Positions 41,474-49,239 of a stretch of DNA of 64,000 nt are shown here, one piece after another. The translations under genes were made by a program, and so were the position numbers. Positions within the stretch are counted from its first letter, which is position 1. Every line of letters begins with the position of its first letter. The stretch comes from Flavobacterium aquariorum (GTDB taxonomy: Bacteria > Bacteroidota > Bacteroidia > Flavobacteriales > Flavobacteriaceae). The stretch covers positions 1 to 64,000 of the forward strand of contig NZ_QKXH01000015.1 of the NCBI RefSeq assembly GCF_003254745.1, read 5' to 3'. Under the pieces are notes generated by a model that saw only the letters and a program-made list of their open reading frames with translations, searched no databases and was not told the DNA's origin.

Positions 41474-42928
41474 TCATTCTCCTTTTTTCTTCAGACAGCG
41501 TCCTCTCGGCTCATCACCTTCATGAAGTACAATTTCGGAGTGCAAAAACTGAGCGGCCTCTGCCGAATCTTTCACTTTGATTGCAGATCGTTTTAGCATT
41601 TCTGATTCAAAATCAGTCAATACACTTTCCCTCAGTCCGGCTTTCCTCCATTGTGACAAAGGCCTACATCCTCTTGTGATTCCGCGCGCCAGCGTAAGTG
41701 CATCCAGTAGCGCTTGATTCGCTCCCTGACCTTTGAACGGACTCATTGGGTGAGCTGCATCGCCAATCAGAGTCACTTGCCCACTTTTCTTCAATAATTC
41801 TGAATCGAGTAATTCTCGATCATACACGGGATAGCCAGAAATCTGAGCTTCGAGGGTAGCCGTTAAAATTTGAGGAATGGGATCATGCCATTGTGTTCTG
41901 CGACATGCTTCTTCCTTGAGTGCTTGAGATCCTTGAGCACTTAACGCCTTCGCCTCTTCTTCAAGCATTGGAAAACTAAGCTGCCACATCACCGAGTTGA
42001 ATGTGTAAGGCATTATGTAGATTCGCTCATTTCCATTGGCGGTTTGAAATACAGTAGCCGAATCCAGCAAAGAATTATCAAGATCTTCGAGAGCGCTCAA
42101 AGGACAAATTCCTAATATCACAATACAACCCAAGTAACGCAAGGGGGTAATATCCTCACCAATGAGCAGTCTCCGCACCGAACTGCGAATACCATCGGCT
42201 CCAACCACAAGATCCGCTGTACATGTCTTCATCTCCCCGTTTACTTGAAAACTTAGATCAACAACTCCGTCTTCACATTCTTTCAAATCTACTAATTGAT
42301 GGCCCCACTTTACCTCATCATGTCCGCCGAGCTGCTCAAGAAGTGCTAGGCGCAAAGATTGTCTCGCGATATGTACGTTTGTACGTTTCGGAGATGTTTT
42401 CACATCGGTCTGCATCCACTTTCTGACTCCCCATTCACCGATCACTTTTCCTTCTGTAGTATGAACCAAATGTCTTGTTGAAACCACCCCTTCTTCTAAC
42501 GAGAAAATACCCAATCCCTCGATCGCTTTACTGGCTTGTTGCAAAGTGAGTCCGTAACCCTGAGATCGGACATCGAAGTGGGTATCGCGCTCATAAAGTG
42601 TAAAAGGGATTCCGCGGTGCAAACAGGCCACAGCCAAAGCCACTCCTCCTATACCGCCACCAATAATAGCAAGGTGCGGGTAGTTTTCTTTATCAACTAT
42701 AGGATGACTAGCAGAATGAATTAACCCGGATCCGAAACAGTTTAAGCATGAGTTTAGGTGACTTTTAGGACGAACTGGAGCTGTTCCTTCTTTCATTTTT
42801 TCAAAATGATCGAGTTCCATCTGGTAGCGGAGTCTCACTTTCTTGCTGAGTCTTTGTTTTTTTTTGCCCTGTCCTTGACATTCCTGGCAAATAGTCCAGC
42901 TTACTCCTTCATTTTTCGCTTTGTTCAC
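41474..42928 (-). CDS. FAD-dependent monooxygenase with N-terminal DnaJ-type zinc finger
   Basis: This 484-residue protein is a fusion. Residues 14-69 have two CxxCxGxG repeats (C14/C17, C61/C64), as in the DnaJ zinc domain, which would bind zinc. The rest is a class A flavin monooxygenase: GGGIGG (90-95) binds FAD, GADG (243-246) is the family DG motif, and GDAAHP (389-394) with GQGAN (400-404) is typical of the PHBH/TetX branch. The substrate is unknown. Base composition is clearly higher in GC than the neighbours (33 of 60 bases in 42301-42360). It sits about 120 bp from tRNA-Val, which suggests import by transfer. Confidence 0.88.
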   Translation of the reverse strand: MNKAKNEGVSWTICQECQGQGKKKQRLSKKVRLRYQMELDHFEKMKEGTAPVRPKSHLNSCLNCFGSGLIHSASHPIVDKENYPHLAIIGGGIGGVALAVACLHRGIPFTLYERDTHFDVRSQGYGLTLQQASKAIEGLGIFSLEEGVVSTRHLVHTTEGKVIGEWGVRKWMQTDVKTSPKRTNVHIARQSLRLALLEQLGGHDEVKWGHQLVDLKECEDGVVDLSFQVNGEMKTCTADLVVGADGIRSSVRRLLIGEDITPLRYLGCIVILGICPLSALEDLDNSLLDSATVFQTANGNERIYIMPYTFNSVMWQLSFPMLEEEAKALSAQGSQALKEEACRRTQWHDPIPQILTATLEAQISGYPVYDRELLDSELLKKSGQVTLIGDAAHPMSPFKGQGANQALLDALTLARGITRGCRPLSQWRKAGLRESVLTDFESEMLKRSAIKVKDSAEAAQFLHSEIVLHEGDEPRGRCLKKKGE

Positions 42929-42985
42929 TTCCTCGTTATTTAACTTGATATAGACTTCTCTCTATAAGACAAAAGATTAGCGGAG

Positions 42986-42993
42986 CAAAATTA
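42986..42993 (-). promoter_or_regulatory. Promoter -7 box TAATTTTG for monooxygenase gene
   Basis: This is an exact TAnnTTTG on the minus strand, 57 bp upstream of the start. The -33 box is not clear. Confidence 0.4.
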
Positions 42994-43065
42994 CTTGTTT
43001 CAAATTGAAATAGAAAGGATTTTTTCTCAGAGCTATTTTATTGATTTTTTTTAATGCTGCAAAAA

Positions 43066-43079
43066 ATGGTTCGAACCAT
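43066..43079. repeat. 14-bp palindrome resembling a tRNA T-arm
   Basis: ATGGTTCGAACCAT is a perfect palindrome that shares GGTTCGAACC with the T-arm of tRNA-Val. It lies in the 446-bp gap upstream of the GC-rich monooxygenase, about 1.7 kb from that tRNA. Confidence 0.5.
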
Positions 43080-43202
43080 GAGCCTTTTTTTGTTTTGAAT
43101 CTACATCAATTTTGTCATTTCAGAGCGTTTAAACAATAATCCAGATTATTTCAGGGCAAGATAAATTATTATGATTAATCCAAAGATGTTCTGAAAACGG
43201 GA

Positions 43203-43353
43203 TTGCATGAGGGATGGAAATGGCATCTCCCGATTTAGAAAAACAAGGTTTTTTTGCCGTAGTTTTTGTTAATCGGGAATATAATGGACAGCCCGACCTC
43301 GTTGCCAAAAATGTTGTTATGAAATCAAAATGCTGTGCAACGAGGTCATGCCC
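43203..43353. repeat. Dispersed flavobacterial palindromic repeat, copy 4
   Basis: TTGCATGAGGGATGGAAATG is followed by GGCATC. Next is the same A/T-rich hairpin as at 29285-29345 (TCCCGATT ... AATCGGGA), then GACAGCCC. An 11-bp stem GACCTCGTTGC/GCAACGAGGTC (43295-43305 and 43337-43347) and ATGCCC close the element. It combines modules of copies 2 and 3 and lies after the NUDIX gene. Confidence 0.75.
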
Positions 43354-43374
43354 AAATTGAAATAATGGTGTTTT

Positions 43375-44130
43375 TTACCAGCCTTGCGTTAAGCCATTCT
43401 TCAAAACTTCTTCGTATTTATCTTTGTCAAAACTGTAGAGATTTGGGGCTTTGTGAGCTACATTACTTTTCTTTTCGTCCAGTTTGGTGAGTATGCCAAT
43501 GGAGGTTATTTTTCGAAGAAAATTTCGGCGGTCGAGTGTTCTTCCCAATATGGTTTCGTATAATTTTTGGAGCTCAGGTATGGTGAATTTCTCTGGAAGA
43601 AGGTTGTAACCTACGGGCATTAAATTCAGTTCGGTTCTTAAAGTTTCCAGAGCTTTGTCCAAAATTTCCCTATGATCCAAAATCAATTCGGGAACTTCAT
43701 GATGATCAATCCATTCGACCATTTCGCCAGGATTATCGGCTTGTGGAATTGCTTTTGAAAAATTGACCAATGCATAATAACCTATGGTCACAAACCTACT
43801 TTTATACCATTTTTCCTCCTCGAGCGGAATGCCAAAATAGGCTAAAGAATCACTGCTAAAATGGTCTTGATTTCTCTTGACCTTACCAAAAGTCGCAAAT
43901 TGTCTCAGAAAAATACCTGTAAGACCAGTCCTTGACTGTAAAATACTGACAGCGGCTGTATCGATATCCTCATCAATCGAAACGAATCCACCGGGCAAAG
44001 ACCAACTGTCATCATAGCCAGTTTTGATCAGCAAAACCTTGAGTTGATTGTCATCAAAACCAAAGATTACACAATCAATAGACAATCCGGGTTGGTACTC
44101 TTTACTGTTTTTTAGATGTGTTTTTAACAT
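43375..44130 (-). CDS. NUDIX-fold transcriptional regulator (NrtR/AraR-like)
   Basis: This 251-residue protein has a NUDIX domain (15-150) joined to a C-terminal winged helix (170-250, KFTIPELQKLYETILGRTLDRRNFLRKI). The catalytic NUDIX box is broken: after GGFVSIDED the usual REUxEE reads SILQSR, so hydrolysis is unlikely. That combination marks the NrtR/AraR-type regulators, which in Bacteroidota control sugar use. It is divergent from a GH3 glucosidase gene across a 310-bp gap, so it probably regulates that gene and perhaps the adjoining glucan locus. Confidence 0.85.
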   Translation of the reverse strand: MLKTHLKNSKEYQPGLSIDCVIFGFDDNQLKVLLIKTGYDDSWSLPGGFVSIDEDIDTAAVSILQSRTGLTGIFLRQFATFGKVKRNQDHFSSDSLAYFGIPLEEEKWYKSRFVTIGYYALVNFSKAIPQADNPGEMVEWIDHHEVPELILDHREILDKALETLRTELNLMPVGYNLLPEKFTIPELQKLYETILGRTLDRRNFLRKITSIGILTKLDEKKSNVAHKAPNLYSFDKDKYEEVLKNGLTQGW

Positions 44131-44440
44131 GACTTTGTGGTATTGTTACTCTTCTAAATTATTGTGCTGCAATTTAGTTCATTTTTGGTCTCGCAAATAA
44201 ACTAAATAAATCTTTGCCATTGAAACTTATTTTAACAGCAAAAATTATTTTAAAAATTGCTGATAGATTTCAAAAATGGATTCCAAAAAAATACTAGATT
44301 ATCTGAAAACACTGATAAGTTCGGGTAAATCAATATTCAAATTCATTTTTTTTATCAAAAATGTTTTTTGTATTAAAATTAAATGTACATTGCGTCATAT
44401 TAACACATAGCATTTTACTAAGAACCAACTACTTATAATT
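44131..44440. promoter_or_regulatory. Divergent control region between NUDIX regulator and GH3
   Basis: A 310-bp AT-rich gap. Near the regulator, TTTATTTAG and TTTATTTGC occur in tandem on the minus strand. GCAAA (44193) and TTTGC (44217) bracket 25 bp symmetrically, making it a possible operator. TTTATTTG (44194-44201) is one base off the -7 consensus. No exact promoter box was seen before the GH3 gene. Confidence 0.4.
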
Positions 44441-46768
44441 ATGAAAAATACATTTTTGGTTATTATGGGAATTTTTATTTCTGTAACAACATTCGCCCAA
44501 ACCACCGATTATAGAGAAAAAGCCAAGAAATTAGTCTCGCAAATGACACTGGAAGAAAAAGCATCTTTATGTTCTGGAGAAACGGCGTGGTCGACACAAG
44601 CAATCCCAAGGTTGGGAATTCCTTCTATATTTATGACAGACGGTCCTCACGGCTTGCGAAAAGCTGTGGGTTTCGATTTTACCAATAGTGTTCCAGCCAC
44701 TTGTTTTCCTACTGCTTCTGCTTTGGCTTCCTCATGGAATACTGCTTTGGCACAAAAAATGGGAGAAGCTCTGGCCATAGAATCACAAGCGAATGATGTT
44801 CAGATATTGTTGGGGCCCGGCGTTAATATGAAAAGGTCTCCATTGGGTGGACGTAATTTTGAATACTTTTCGGAAGATCCGATTTTGGCGGGTAAAATTG
44901 CAACTGCATTCATAAACGGTGTGCAAAGCCAAGGTGTAGGAACTTCGATGAAACATTTTGCAGCCAACAATCAAGAGTCTGAAAGAATGTCCAACAGCTC
45001 CAATGTTGATGAACGCACCTTAAATGAAATCTACTTTCCAGCTTTTGAAATGGCAGTAAAAGAAGCACAACCTTGGACGGTGATGTGTTCCTATAATAAA
45101 GTAAATGGGGTTTATGCTTCGGAAAATAAATATTTATTGAATGATGTTTTAAAAGAAAAATGGGGTTTCAAAGGATTCGTAGTTTCCGATTGGGGAGCTG
45201 TGAATGACAGACCATTAGGAGTTAACGCAGGTCTGAATCTTGAAATGCCGGCAAGTGGTGGTTTTACCAACAAAAAAGTTGTCGAAGCAGTAAAAAATGG
45301 TACTTTGGCAGAAGCCACACTAGACGAAATTGTAATTGAAACTCTTGCCGTAACGCTTAAAGCAAGAGACAGCCACAAGACCGGAATCGTTGTGGACAAA
45401 CCAAAACACAATGCACTGGCCAGACAAGTTAGTGGAGAATGTATTGTTTTATTGAAAAATGACAACTCAATTTTACCGCTTTCAACTTCAGTTAAAAAAG
45501 TTTCCATTATTGGTGCTTTTGCGAAAAAACCTCGTTACCAAGGTGCAGGAAGTTCTCAAGTAAAACCAACACAAGTAGAAAATGCTTTCGACGAATTGCA
45601 AAAATTGGCTAAAGGAACTTCATTAACTTATGCTGCGGGATATACATCTGATGGAGCAACAAATGAAACCTTGATCGCCGAAGCCGTACAAAATGCAAAA
45701 GATGCCGAAACCGTTTTGATTTTTGCCGGCTTGCCCGATGTTTATGAATCTGAAGGATATGACAGAACGAATATGGATTTGCCAGCGGGACACAATCAAT
45801 TGATTGAAGCCGTGGCCAAAGCCAATAAAAATGTAGTGGTTGTTTTAATGAATGGAGCAGCAGTCACAATGCCTTGGAAAAAAGAGGTGCAAGGAATTGT
45901 AGAAGCCTATTTGGGTGGACAAGCCGGTGGTGGCGCCATAGCTGATGTGTTGACTGGAAAAGTAAACCCTTCGGGGAAATTATCTGAAACCTTCCCAATG
46001 CGTTTGGAAGACACCCCCACTGCCATTGATTTTCCTTCAAAAGATGGTAATGCCAATTATGGAGAAGGAATATACATTGGATATCGTTATTATGACAAAA
46101 AGAAAATTGAACCGAATTTCCCTTTCGGATATGGATTAAGCTATACGACTTTTAGTTATTCGGATATTAAAACCAACACTGCTACAGCCAAAGATACAGA
46201 TGATATTATTATTTCACTGAAGGTTAAAAACACAGGTAAAGTGGCCGGTAAAGAAGTTGTCGAATTATATGTGCACGAACAAGCAACAGAAACTTCGCGA
46301 CCAGAAAATGAATTGAAACATTTTGAAAAAATAGCACTGAATCCAGGGGAAGAGAAAACAGTTAGCTTTCATTTAACGTCTCGTGATTTTGCTTATTACA
46401 GTATAAATACACACGATTGGGCAATAAAATCAGGAAAATTTGATATTCGTGTGGGAGGTTCTTCGAGAGATTTGCCTTTGCAACAAACCATCGATATTCA
46501 ATCTACCAAAACTGCTAAAATCGTTTTCACCCGTAACTCTTTGTTTAAAGAATTCAAAAATGCTCCTAATAGTGGGGCTATATACGAACAGCTTTCTCAA
46601 AGTTTTTCTGGTGGCAAAAAGGCTGTAACAGAAGAAGAGAAAAAAGGAGAAGTCTTTTTACAAGCGATGCTAGCCGATATGCCAATCAGCAAATTTATAT
46701 CTATGTCTGGCGGGAAATTTACCGAAGAAAATCTGCAAGCTATCCTACAAAGTGCCAATGCGAATTAA
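44441..46768 (+). CDS. Beta-glucosidase, GH3, exported
   Basis: This 775-residue enzyme has a signal peptide (1-20, ending TFAQ), the GH3 barrel, the alpha/beta sandwich and a C-terminal fibronectin-III-like domain. The catalytic nucleophile is Asp250 in GFVVSDWGAV. KHFAANNQE (171-179) and GGRNFEYFSEDP are substrate-pocket motifs. It removes terminal beta-linked glucose. An extra helical tail of about 70 residues follows the last domain. It is divergent from the NUDIX regulator and followed by a terminator. Confidence 0.93.
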   Translation: MKNTFLVIMGIFISVTTFAQTTDYREKAKKLVSQMTLEEKASLCSGETAWSTQAIPRLGIPSIFMTDGPHGLRKAVGFDFTNSVPATCFPTASALASSWNTALAQKMGEALAIESQANDVQILLGPGVNMKRSPLGGRNFEYFSEDPILAGKIATAFINGVQSQGVGTSMKHFAANNQESERMSNSSNVDERTLNEIYFPAFEMAVKEAQPWTVMCSYNKVNGVYASENKYLLNDVLKEKWGFKGFVVSDWGAVNDRPLGVNAGLNLEMPASGGFTNKKVVEAVKNGTLAEATLDEIVIETLAVTLKARDSHKTGIVVDKPKHNALARQVSGECIVLLKNDNSILPLSTSVKKVSIIGAFAKKPRYQGAGSSQVKPTQVENAFDELQKLAKGTSLTYAAGYTSDGATNETLIAEAVQNAKDAETVLIFAGLPDVYESEGYDRTNMDLPAGHNQLIEAVAKANKNVVVVLMNGAAVTMPWKKEVQGIVEAYLGGQAGGGAIADVLTGKVNPSGKLSETFPMRLEDTPTAIDFPSKDGNANYGEGIYIGYRYYDKKKIEPNFPFGYGLSYTTFSYSDIKTNTATAKDTDDIIISLKVKNTGKVAGKEVVELYVHEQATETSRPENELKHFEKIALNPGEEKTVSFHLTSRDFAYYSINTHDWAIKSGKFDIRVGGSSRDLPLQQTIDIQSTKTAKIVFTRNSLFKEFKNAPNSGAIYEQLSQSFSGGKKAVTEEEKKGEVFLQAMLADMPISKFISMSGGKFTEENLQAILQSANAN

Positions 46769-46812
46769 TAAAAGAACCTGTATTATTTGATTATTTAATA
46801 GTTGTTAATGCT

Positions 46813-46844
46813 TGAGGCTGTCTCTGTCGGACAGCCTCATTTTA
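46813..46844 (+). terminator. Intrinsic terminator after GH3
   Basis: A perfect stem TGAGGCTGTC/GACAGCCTCA with a 7-nt loop is followed by TTTT and A-rich sequence. Confidence 0.85.
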
Positions 46845-46864
46845 AAAAAAAATAATTCTACCAT

Positions 46865-48007
46865 ATGGAAAAAACTACTTCCTTAATTTCAAAAAAACAT
46901 TATCCTATACTTGACGGTTTACGCGGTGTGGCGGCAATCATGGTGGTTGCCTTTCATATTTTTGAGGCTCATGCAACCAGTCATCTGAACCAAATTATAA
47001 ACCATGGATATCTTGCGGTTGACTTTTTCTTCCTGCTTTCTGGGTTTGTTATTAGCTATGCATATGACGATCGCTGGAGTAAAATGACCGTCACCGATTT
47101 TTTTAAAATTCGCCTTATCAGACTGCAACCGATGGTGATTATGGGAATGATTATTGGAGCCGTTTGTTTTTATTTTCAGGATTCAGTGCTGTGGCCAACC
47201 ATCCATGAAGTTCCTATATGGAAAATGCTTGTCGTAATGATCATAGGCTTTACACTAATTCCTGTTTCCCTGTCAATGGACATAAGAGGCTGGCAAGAAA
47301 TGCATCCACTGAATGGACCTGGATGGTCTTTGTTTTTTGAATATATAGGCAATATTCTTTACGCATTATTCGTAAGAAAGTTTTCGAATACAGCACTTGC
47401 TATATTGGTGTTTCTATCAGGTTGTCTTTTAATCCATCTTGCGGTAACAAGTCCTAACGGCGATGTCATTGGCGGTTGGTCTCTAGAACCTACACAACTT
47501 CATATTGGTTTTTCTCGTTTGCTGTTTCCTTTCTTTGGAGGATTATTATTGCATCGAATAGTAAAACTGACAACTATAAATAATGGTTTCTTTTGGGCTA
47601 GTTTGTTAACGGTTATTGTTCTTGCAATGCCCAGAATTGGTGGAAGCAAACATTTATGGATGAATGGTTTATATGATTCTTTAAGCATCATTATCATTTT
47701 CCCACTAATCGTATTCTTGGGAGCAAGTGGCGAAGTGACGGGCAAGTACTCCACTAAAATCTGTAAATTTTTAGGTGACATATCCTATCCCATTTATATA
47801 ACTCACTATCCGTTAATCTATATTTATACGGGTTGGGCTGTTGGCAGTAAACCTTCTTTTCAAGAAGCACTTCCCTTTGCTTTATTGACATTAATAGGGG
47901 CTATTCTACTTGCCTATACTTGCTTAAAATTATATGACGAACCGGTAAGACTTTGGCTAAAACAGAAAATGCTAACGTATAAACCAGCATTCATTACAGT
48001 CAAATAG
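46865..48007 (+). CDS. Acyltransferase-3 family membrane protein
   Basis: This 380-residue inner-membrane protein has about ten helices. It carries the family opening ILDGLRGVAAIMVVAFH (14-30), with the catalytic-type Arg and His, and FFLLSGFVISYAYDDRW. Such OafA/NodX-like enzymes acetylate or acylate exported sugars. It lies between two glucan-degrading units. Whether it belongs to the glucan pathway or just modifies cell-surface glycans cannot be told. It follows a terminator by 20 bp, with no promoter recognised. Confidence 0.9.
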   Translation: MEKTTSLISKKHYPILDGLRGVAAIMVVAFHIFEAHATSHLNQIINHGYLAVDFFFLLSGFVISYAYDDRWSKMTVTDFFKIRLIRLQPMVIMGMIIGAVCFYFQDSVLWPTIHEVPIWKMLVVMIIGFTLIPVSLSMDIRGWQEMHPLNGPGWSLFFEYIGNILYALFVRKFSNTALAILVFLSGCLLIHLAVTSPNGDVIGGWSLEPTQLHIGFSRLLFPFFGGLLLHRIVKLTTINNGFFWASLLTVIVLAMPRIGGSKHLWMNGLYDSLSIIIIFPLIVFLGASGEVTGKYSTKICKFLGDISYPIYITHYPLIYIYTGWAVGSKPSFQEALPFALLTLIGAILLAYTCLKLYDEPVRLWLKQKMLTYKPAFITVK

Positions 48008-48016
48008 TTATATACT

Positions 48017-48115
48017 ACCATTGGCAAAAAAGTTCTTTATAAATACCACATTATCTCCCCGATACTACCTTCGAAAGAAGAAAAAAATATCGAACTTTTT
48101 ATAAACGCCAATGGT
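48017..48115. repeat. 99-bp imperfect inverted repeat
   Basis: The ends ACCATTGGC (48017-48025) and GCCAATGGT (48107-48115) are perfect. Inside, AAAAAAGTTC pairs with GAACTTTTT. The rest is AT-rich. It directly follows the acyltransferase stop. Confidence 0.65.
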
Positions 48116-48124
48116 AAATTTTAC

Positions 48125-48164
48125 AAAAAAGCGATACAATTCAGAAGAATGATATCGCTTTTTT
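48125..48164. terminator. Bidirectional terminator between convergent genes
   Basis: A perfect 12-bp stem AAAAAAGCGATA/TATCGCTTTTTT lies between the acyltransferase and the esterase genes. Nothing else is seen up to 48294. Confidence 0.88.
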
Positions 48165-48294
48165 GATTCATAAAGATTGGTTTGTTTTACTAATTCAAAA
48201 CTATCTTTCAAACAGATTTAATAGAAGAATCTATTCTTAAACAAATTCTAATGTATTATTGCAAAAGAGAACTAATCATGTCTTTGAAAATCTT

Positions 48295-49239
48295 TCAATT
48301 CAAAGACTCAACTTTGGTCTTTTTCGTATTCTTATTATTCAGAAGGAAAACTGCTTTTGCAAATTCTTTTCCCAAATCAATATACCCGTCGCTTTTATAA
48401 TGGTATTTGTCTGTATACTTATAAGTGCTTGTGGTTCGTACAATAGCAGTGTTGGGTTCGGTTGCCGCAAATTTTTCTTGTCCATATTGCACCAATTCCC
48501 CAAAACCCCAAACTTTCCCATCGACATCATCACCTGAATCGGATATTTTACCAATTACTATAGGCAAATCATTGTTTCTAAAAGCCGCTCGCATGAGTTC
48601 CATCAACCTTTTTAAATTTGCATAATATTGAATGGCAATTTGTTCTGTTTTATCCGAATCGCTTTCTCCTTGCATCCAAATAATGCCACTTGGAATCAAA
48701 ATATCTTCAACCCCATCTCCGTTTATATCTTCTACAGCCATAGCATTATTGATTGTTTTTAGAAAATAATCGTATTGATTCATTCCTTTTCCTTCTCTAA
48801 AATCAGGTTCCCAAGCACCAAAATACACAGTTCCGCTACTATCAATCGAAGATCCATTTCTGGCATATTTTATAATGGCCAGTTTTTGATTTGGATATAA
48901 TTCTTCCAGTTTTTTAGCAAACGAAAGCTCCACACCAAACCGATCCGAAAGTGTATTGCTCTTTCCATCAGATGCAAATCCTGTTCCGTTCCCGGGCTGA
49001 AGTACATCCCATTTTCCTAAACCTCCGCTTTTATCATTATCCCCAACAGGATTTCCCTGATAAATAAAAACTTTTTTATTTTTTTTATTCAAAGAATCGG
49101 GAAGCTCTTTTACATATCCATACCCTTGCATATTCGATTGACCTCCCAAATAAAACACTCTTATGGTATCTTTTTTGGCTTGCGCCAAAAGCATACAGGG
49201 CACGACAAGAAACAGTATAATATATTTTGTATCTATCAT
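48295..49239 (-). CDS. Sialate O-acetylesterase-type carbohydrate esterase
   Basis: This 314-residue exported protein has an SGNH/SASA fold. The signal peptide is residues 1-20 (ending LLAQ). The nucleophile block is LGGQSNMQG (31-39, Ser35), a second block is WMQGESDSDK, and the C-terminal Asp/His region is DKYHYKSDGYI. Such enzymes take acetyl groups off glycans so glycosidases can act. Its ATG overlaps the stop of the upstream GH3 gene by 4 bp, so the two are translationally coupled. Confidence 0.86.
   Translation of the reverse strand: MIDTKYIILFLVVPCMLLAQAKKDTIRVFYLGGQSNMQGYGYVKELPDSLNKKNKKVFIYQGNPVGDNDKSGGLGKWDVLQPGNGTGFASDGKSNTLSDRFGVELSFAKKLEELYPNQKLAIIKYARNGSSIDSSGTVYFGAWEPDFREGKGMNQYDYFLKTINNAMAVEDINGDGVEDILIPSGIIWMQGESDSDKTEQIAIQYYANLKRLMELMRAAFRNNDLPIVIGKISDSGDDVDGKVWGFGELVQYGQEKFAATEPNTAIVRTTSTYKYTDKYHYKSDGYIDLGKEFAKAVFLLNNKNTKKTKVESLN

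Noticed and set aside
43375..44130. The NUDIX protein as a nucleotide pyrophosphatase.
   Set aside because: The REUxEE catalytic block is absent and a winged-helix domain is attached, which fits a regulator.
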